Positions 57,939-64,000 of a stretch of 64,000 nucleotides of DNA are shown one piece after another; the stretch's first letter is position 1; each line of letters opens with the position of its first letter. The notes under the pieces were generated by a model that made no database searches, was not told where the DNA came from, and worked only from the letters and a program-made list of their open reading frames with translations. Source of the stretch: Silene latifolia (taxonomy: Eukaryota; Streptophyta; Magnoliopsida; Caryophyllales; Caryophyllaceae); the NCBI RefSeq assembly GCF_048544455.1, contig NC_133526.1, positions 3,488,001 to 3,552,000 of the forward strand, written 5' to 3'. A program made the position numbers and the translations under genes.

Positions 57939-58118
57939 TAGGGGTGTTTACTCAGTGGTCCGGACCAAAGACCGGATCTGACCGGACCATTTGGACCGGA
58001 CCGGGCCAATATTAATTAATATGGTTCGATCCTCGACCCGCCTTTTAGCCCTTATTTGGTTTTCGGTCCAGAGAATTTGGTCCGGTAAGGTCCGGTCCCG
58101 GACCAATGAACACCCCTA
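57939..58118. mobile_element. hAT-type MITE
   Basis: Ends TAGGGGTGTTTA and TGAACACCCCTA; perfect eight-base duplication GATTTAAT (57931-57938, 58119-58126). The core repeats GGTCCGG and CCGGACC words. Same end type as 32246-32782 but a different core. Confidence 0.92.
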
Positions 58119-58289
58119 GATTTAATGTTGAGTGGGATATGAGAGTTGATCAAATTTCCATGTACGGAGTAAAATAAATGGGAGTGACATATTATACTTA
58201 CAGAAAATGAAAGACACCATATGAAAAGGTACCTTTAATAATTAAAGTATTTTTTCATTGAACATTATATTAAAAATTCCAACACTTAT

Positions 58290-58515
58290 TTCTCATAACT
58301 TATAATAGAATGGTATATGGAGTACATAATATGATCATAATAAAGAGGTACTTATAGATGAGAGCGTAATATTACACATCTATAATAGATGGGTAGCTTG
58401 ATGGCACTTGGGCCAACTTATAATAAAATGGTAGGAGTATATAGTATATATAATCATGATAAAAGGACACTTAACAAAATGAGCGTAATATTACACATTT
58501 ATAATAGATGGGTAG
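58290..58515 (+). repeat. Direct duplication downstream of cold-shock copy 4
   Basis: About 100 bases (TATAATAGAATGGTA...GAGCGTAATATTACACATCTATAATAGATGGGTAG) occur twice, at about 58300-58400 and 58417-58516. Confidence 0.8.
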
Positions 58516-58554
58516 TTATTCAAATCTCCGAAGAGATTTATAACCATGACTTTC

Positions 58555-58770
58555 TTAGACGGGAGTAACATTGACGGCGGCCGGGCCTTTAGACCCGTTT
58601 TCAATCTCAAATTGGACCTTTTGGCCCTCATCAAGGATCTTGGACCCGTCGGTTACGATAGCCGTAAAGTGAACAAACACATCTTTGGAACCATCATCTG
58701 GTGTTATGAACCCAAAACCCTTTTCCTCATTGTACCACTTAACCACTCCACTTTGCTTCACGTTATCCAT
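58555..58770 (-). CDS. Bacterial-type single-domain cold-shock protein, copy 4
   Basis: An intact intronless frame of 71 residues, again one cold-shock domain only: [23 protein letters not shown]1 KGFGFI at 17-22, RNP2 VFVHF at 31-35, and the end [14 protein letters not shown]. By recall this resembles enterobacterial CspA-type proteins (KGPAA.NVT end), unlike copies 1 and 2, which look Pseudomonas-like. It has no glycine-rich or zinc-finger tail of normal plant CSPs. Role inferred: single-stranded nucleic-acid binding, possibly an RNA chaperone. It has a eukaryotic setting: a TATA box 97 bases upstream, a leader with a CA/TG microsatellite, and a duplicated promoter. Codons read as plant-like and the frame is clean, suggesting it is used. 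Confidence 0.87.
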   Translation of the reverse strand: MDNVKQSGVVKWYNEEKGFGFITPDDGSKDVFVHFTAIVTDGSKILDEGQKVQFEIENGSKGPAAVNVTPV

Positions 58771-58845
58771 GTGTGTTGCACTCTTTATTAGTTTAAGAGG
58801 CTCTAGTTTTGTTTGGGAAATGAGTTTGTGTGTGTGTGTGTTATG

Positions 58846-59200
58846 TTAGTTATGTGTTGATATTGGTATTTATAGGATTTTGTAAGTCGGGGGTGTGTTG
58901 CGCTATAAATGACGTTTTTAGAAGGGTTCAGAAGTTTAGTTGATGTAACTAAATGGCTAAACGCCCTAAAATAAATAGAAATTCGGTTTTTCTAACATGG
59001 GCTCATGTGTCAATGTGTTATACGTATTAGTTATGTGTTGATATTGGTATTTATAAGATTTTGTAAGTCGAGGGTGCGTTGCGCTGTAAATGACGTTTTT
59101 AGAGAGGTTTAGACATTTAGTTGATGTAACTGAACGCTCTAAACTAAAGAAATCCGGATTTTCTAACTTATGTTCATCGAACACATGTTAAAACATACTT
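58846..59200 (-). promoter_or_regulatory. Tandemly duplicated promoter of cold-shock copy 4
   Basis: Two direct units, shifted by about 181 bases, each contain TATAAATACCAATATCAACA on the minus strand (TATA at 58874-58867 and again at 59055-59048) plus AAACGTCATTTA and GTTACATCAACTAAA words. The proximal box suits the ATG at 58770; the distal one could give a longer leader or hold extra binding sites. Confidence 0.8.
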
Positions 59201-59371
59201 GTAAGTTGTAACATAAACTCTTGAAAAAATGAAAAATTAAAATAACTATACTCCTACTTAACAAGATACTCCACTAAATTAGTTAAATTAAATCACATTT
59301 AGCGAAAACATAATACTCCATATATAATTATATACACAAATACATATGTGGTATGGAAAATGAACATCTCA

Positions 59372-61559
59372 TCTATACAATATTGTTAAAAGGCTTCTAA
59401 AAGCATTACATTTAATTCCATGTGGCATACTCATTAAATTTTATTCTATGTTGTATTTTCATAATTTTTAAATTTGTATTGATTAATAAATTTACTAAAA
59501 TTTCTTACAAAAGTGACATCATATATTTTGTAACATATAAGTTAAAGTAAATCAAACTAAAAGACTTTTAAAAGCATTAAATTTAATTCCATGTGGCATA
59601 GTCATTAAATTTCAATCTATGTTGCATTTTTATAATTTTTAAATTTGTATTGATTATTAAATTTACAAAAATTTCTCACAAAAGTGTCATCATATATTTG
59701 GTAACATATAAGTTAAAATAAATAAAGGGATATTATCATTATTCTTAAATTAATTGTATACATTAAATATTTCTTGAGTTAAAAAAATTTCAAAAGTGAT
59801 GTGATTTATACAAATTCACTTATAAATTTCATAATTGTAACATATAAGCTAAAACAAATCGAAGGATATTAGCATTATTCTTAAATTAATTTTATACATT
59901 AAATATTTCATGAGTTAAAAAAAATTCAAAAGTAATGAAATCTATACAAATTCACAAATAAAATTTAACATTTTAATTAAAGTTTTTGTAATAAAACCTG
60001 TTAATGAATTGATTAAAAGTTCTTCATACTTATTTTTCTAATTTATAAATTTGATTAAGTGTTTGTTGGAAGTGTTGTATTTTTTTTCTTTTATAAATTG
60101 TTATACTTTACTTTCCTAAAATTAAAACCTTTTTAATTAAAAATAAAAATAATTTTATAGTTTAATAACATTCCTAAAAGTAAAAGTATGACATTTTACT
60201 TCAACTACTATTTAAAAACAAGGCAATTGAAAAACTATGACATTTTTCACATTAGTCCAATTTACTTATTATGTGAAAAACTATTCACGCGTCTAAAAAC
60301 AAGGCAATTGAACACCCACAATTTTCATTAATCTTTTTCCTAATTAATTTACCTCTTAAGCTTCTCATAATCAATTATCTTATTTATTTAACACTCATAA
60401 CTCACAAAATAAATGAAAAGGAATATGAAAAATGAGAATCAATGGTTGTATAATCTTATTTAATAATACTCATAACTCACAAAATAAATGAAAAGTAAAA
60501 TGAAAAGTTTAAAGCTAATGGTTGTATAATGTATATAAAACTAATAGTTTCCATTCACTAATCCTCCGTTTAATATTCATTGATCATAAATTTTCAAATT
60601 ACATACTATATTTCATTGTTGAATAGTATATTTGGTTATGGTGAGTATGAACGTATGGTATATAAAAATGAATTAACATCTCTTATATGAAATTGTTATT
60701 GTTGTTGTTTTGTAGTATGATAAAGTATTTTAATTTTTTATGTTATTCGTTCTTATGAATCGTTTGCTTTATATTAGAATTTATATTTTTCATCTGGATT
60801 AATTTAAATGGGCTACATGTGAGAATATTTCGATTCTTTTGTTAAATCTTCGTCATGTAATCATGTTGATGTTTTCTCTTTGATCAATAAAACATGTGTA
60901 TCAACTCTACAGCATCATCAAAGGCACGTGAATGTAGATAGGGTAGAGCCTCATGCAAGTAGTTTGAAGAAAGAAGATAATCAAAAGGCACAAGACTAAG
61001 GCGAAAACTAAAGATAAAACTTAAGGTATAAACTAATAAATCATTGATGTATCGTTTTATTAGTAGATGCTCTTGCCTCTACCACATTCGCTTTCCACAC
61101 AAAAAAATGTACTTTGTGTCAAATGACAATGAGTTGTAAAGTTTGTATAACAAATTTTGGATAACGATTTTGTTCATATTAGGGTAATTGTTTTTCACTT
61201 TCTCATATTTAATTTCGTAGATCAAACTATTTATGTTTCAAACAGAATGTGTAATTATTGTCTTGTACTACTATACTACTATATCTTGATTTGTGCAAGA
61301 ATTTGTTGTACATTTAGTTTAATTAAACATTATTATTCACTTTTGAGTATTAAGAAACAAATCTAAATTTTAGTAAGAAAACTTATATTTATCCCGTGCA
61401 TTGCACAGGTAACAAAACGAATATACAATCAAGAGGCTACCTAAATAATTTAATTTTAATTCACATGACATTTTTATAATCCATTCATTCATAAATTATT
61501 ATCCTTATTATTACTATTATTATTACTATTTTTTTTACTATTATTATTATTACTATTAC

Positions 61560-61613
<54 letters not shown>

Positions 61614-62507
61614 TACTATTACTATTACTATTACTATTACTATTACTATTACTACTATTACTATTACTATTACTATTACTATTACTATTACTATTACTAT
61701 TACTATACAATAACATAAAAATGATATTTTGAGCAATTTCTTAAGCATCAAGTGACATCATCTTACTCTAACTAAGTGATCATTTAAGAACCTTTATAAA
61801 TTTTCTAACATAAATATGCACTAAATTTTTCAAAACCACTAATGTAACTAAAAAGACAAAAAAATAAAAAAGATAAATATGCACTAAATTTTTCATAACT
61901 ACATGAGTAATGATTTTGGTAACTATAAAGACAAAATATAAAAATTGGTTAAATAAATGACTATGTAAGAACCTTAAAAAACTCTCTAAGAAAATATGCA
62001 TTAAATTGTTCATTACTTCCATTCACCAATAATTTTTTATTTGCATACTTTTGTTTAGTCTTTTACACTCTATTTAATTGGATTCTAATTTATTTTTGTT
62101 TATTTTCAGAGTTACTTACCAAGGATCTAAACGTGAAATGTCGAGGTATAAACAATTAATATTTTATTCTTTTTTACTTTTATTTCACATATACCAAGTA
62201 TTTTTGTTAGCTTAAGTAAGTTTAATTTAGTGGTTACAATGCTCGAATATTAAAATGGATGAATACTAACTTAGGGGTTCTCATTAAGACAGATCAAACC
62301 ATCATACAGATTTAGGAGTTTTGGTGTCATTCCTCATTACATAGTTTTGACTCATATCACAAAATTTCAAAATACCCTAATTATAATATATCTCCAAGTA
62401 AAAAAGAAAGTACAGAAAAAGACGAAAAACACTTTTACGAACATAACACCAAAAACAAAACAACAAAAAAAAGTCAAACCCGTGATTTTCACGGGTCACA
62501 AAACTAG
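59372..62507 (+). mobile_element. Non-autonomous Helitron, 3.1 kb
   Basis: 5' end TCTATACAATATTGTTAAAA after A. 3' hairpin ACCCGTGATTTTCACGGGT (62478-62496), seven bases, then CTAG and T. Inside: two direct repeats of about 175 bases (59390, 59567), a second pair of about 120 bases (59730, 59860), another hairpin CCCGTGCATTGCACAGG at 61395 that may be an older end, and a microsatellite. No Rep/helicase gene and no recognised captured exon. Confidence 0.75.
61497..61706. repeat. Trinucleotide microsatellite (TTA/TAC mix)
   Basis: About 200 bases of (ATT)n with blocks of (ACTATT)n. It creates long false open frames of I/V or N/S residues on the minus strand. Confidence 0.95.
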
Positions 62508-63690
62508 TTAGTAATTAAGTAATTCAGTTTATTGCATTAAATGAAGCAAATTAATAATAAACATGAGAATTGTATTACATAAAAAGTTTTGGATCGGATT
62601 TGAACCCAAAACTTCCAATCCGAAACAAGCACAATATAAAAAGAAAGTCTAAAACAATCAACATGATTCTATATATAGTTAATATTCTATATAGTATTAA
62701 TATAATGATAAAGTGTTATTTTGTCAAAATAAATTATCTAAATTAATTTCCCTTTTCACAATTAAACACAAGCTCTCACCCGGGTACGGAAGTAGGTCGG
62801 GGTATTAACGTTGTTGCTTGATAATCACCTTTCACAAATCATGATCACGCATTCATTTCTCAACCACCCCTTAAAAGTTGGGCATTTCTATGGTCACCTA
62901 CAAAACATGCTTGGAACTTTACACACCATATATTAATCTCACGTGTTAATTTCTCCGTCGTTTTCGATCATTTATTTATTTTTATTGACACAAAAATCAA
63001 AAAAAGAAGAGGGGATCATTTACGGTGGTAATCACGGAATTAGTATAAATCCCATACAATACATATACGGTAATTATAAAGTTTTAGTTTTGGTGTATAT
63101 TACTCTCTGTTAAATTCAAATTTTAAATTGATAATTAATTTATTCTTCACGTCTCTTGTCCTTATATTTTGATTTAAGAAAAAAATTTAAAGCCGTACAA
63201 AATCATAAAATGAATTTTTTAACGAATACGTCTTTTTTCCACGAAACTTGATATTACTGTGTAACTTTTTACTAATAGCATATCTTTTAACCCAACTTCT
63301 TATCATATAAAATCAATGAAATTTGTTATCATAAAACTCTTATAATTTTTTTCTAAAAAAAAGAATTTATTATTGAAAACCGGAGGCAAATCATAAAGCC
63401 CATTTGATGCCTAAGTCACATTCTCTTTAAGTCTCTTTAGGTTGACCGAGTTCCTCGTGAGTCGTGAGGAGTTATATTAGGCCGATTGTTGTAGTGAGAG
63501 AAAGCTTTTAGAGAGTGAGAAATTGGGAAAGAATTGGATTACCTTCTACATGAACAGTAACTCTTATTTCTAGGGTGAAAGGTGAGGATCTCGAGGTATG
63601 TCGCTGAGCTTACAACTTTTCTCCCCTGGGCCCTCGTCCCGGGGCCGACCAGATGGTCGGGGGTGTGATAGGCCGACTCGTACATATGAC
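62508..63690. other. Spacer, with possible LTR-like end
   Basis: AT-rich to about 63460. Then 63470-63690 is GC-richer, with CTCCCCTGGGCCCTCGTCCC and CCGACCAGATGGTCGG words that recall an LTR, but no ends were found. No gene supported. Confidence 0.35.
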
Positions 63691-64000
63691 TAGGGATGTT
63701 AGTGGGGCGGGTTTTGGCGGGTCTCGCCCCGCACCCGCCCCACTTGGGGCGGGCGCGGGTAATGATTTGACGGGTCATGGGGCGGGGATGGGTTTCAAAA
63801 GTATCATTCGTCGCGGGTCGTGGGGCGGGGATGGGTATCACATGAAACCCGCCCCATACCCACCCCGCCCCACACCCACCCCGCCCGCCCCGCTCCGCAT
63901 GTCCCCGCTCCGCTTATACCCGCCTCACTCATCTCCAAATCACCAACCCACCTATAATAAGTAGTAGTAATTATACTATAATAATAAAAGAAAATTATAA
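63691..64000. mobile_element. Left part of a hAT-type MITE, cut by the window end
   Basis: TAGGGATGTTAGTGG is the end type of 32246-32782. GGCGGGT- and CCCGCCCC-rich inverted words follow. No right end is visible by base 64000. Confidence 0.5.

Noticed and set aside
61485-61751. Long minus-strand frames rich in I/V or N/S
   Set aside because: They are translations of a trinucleotide microsatellite inside a Helitron.
63539-63964. Proline/arginine-rich frames near the window end
   Set aside because: They come from G/C-rich MITE repeats read on both strands; there is no start context or homology.

Overview
This is plant nuclear DNA, almost certainly from a eudicot. The host genes have many exons with GT-AG introns, the spacers are AT-rich, and the gaps are packed with plant-type mobile elements: Stowaway, hAT, Harbinger-like and Mutator-like MITEs, Helitrons, Copia and large-LTR elements, and TRIM-like LTR elements. 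I cannot fix the species. A Caryophyllales relative is only a guess from the look of the repeats.

Layout. 1-1.1 kb: tail of a LINE and a nested MITE cluster. 2.8-7.8 kb (+): a complete cellulose-synthase-like D gene of four exons and 1144 codons. 9.1-16.5 kb (-): a twelve-exon G-box bZIP gene of the bZIP16/bZIP68 type, 398 codons. 18.1-26.2 kb: two copies of a duplicated segment, each with a broken type I MADS-box gene, lying on either side of an NRPB7 (RNA polymerase II subunit) gene whose 3' half looks damaged. Each duplicate carries its own later retroelement insertion. 27.4-34.9 kb: a broken Copia element with a 2.4 kb solo LTR and a hAT MITE inside it.

35.8-50.7 kb: a dispersed family of three two-exon genes for small secreted peptides with eight cysteines, sharing promoter blocks and intron position. 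Between the first two, and again at 57.5-58.8 kb, lie four short single-domain cold-shock protein genes or pseudogenes (two apparently intact, two broken). Their proteins look bacterial rather than like ordinary plant CSPs. 53.8-57.2 kb (+): a five-exon AE7/MIP18-family gene (cytosolic iron-sulfur assembly) whose first coding intron has all the marks of a U12-type AT-AC intron. 59.4-62.5 kb: a Helitron with a long trinucleotide microsatellite.

The housekeeping and developmental genes (CslD in the secretory system, bZIP and NRPB7 in the nucleus, AE7 in the cytosol and nucleus) have no evident joint function. The parts most worth a second look are the eight-cysteine peptide family and the bacterial-like cold-shock genes, because neither matches a standard plant gene family that I can name with confidence.
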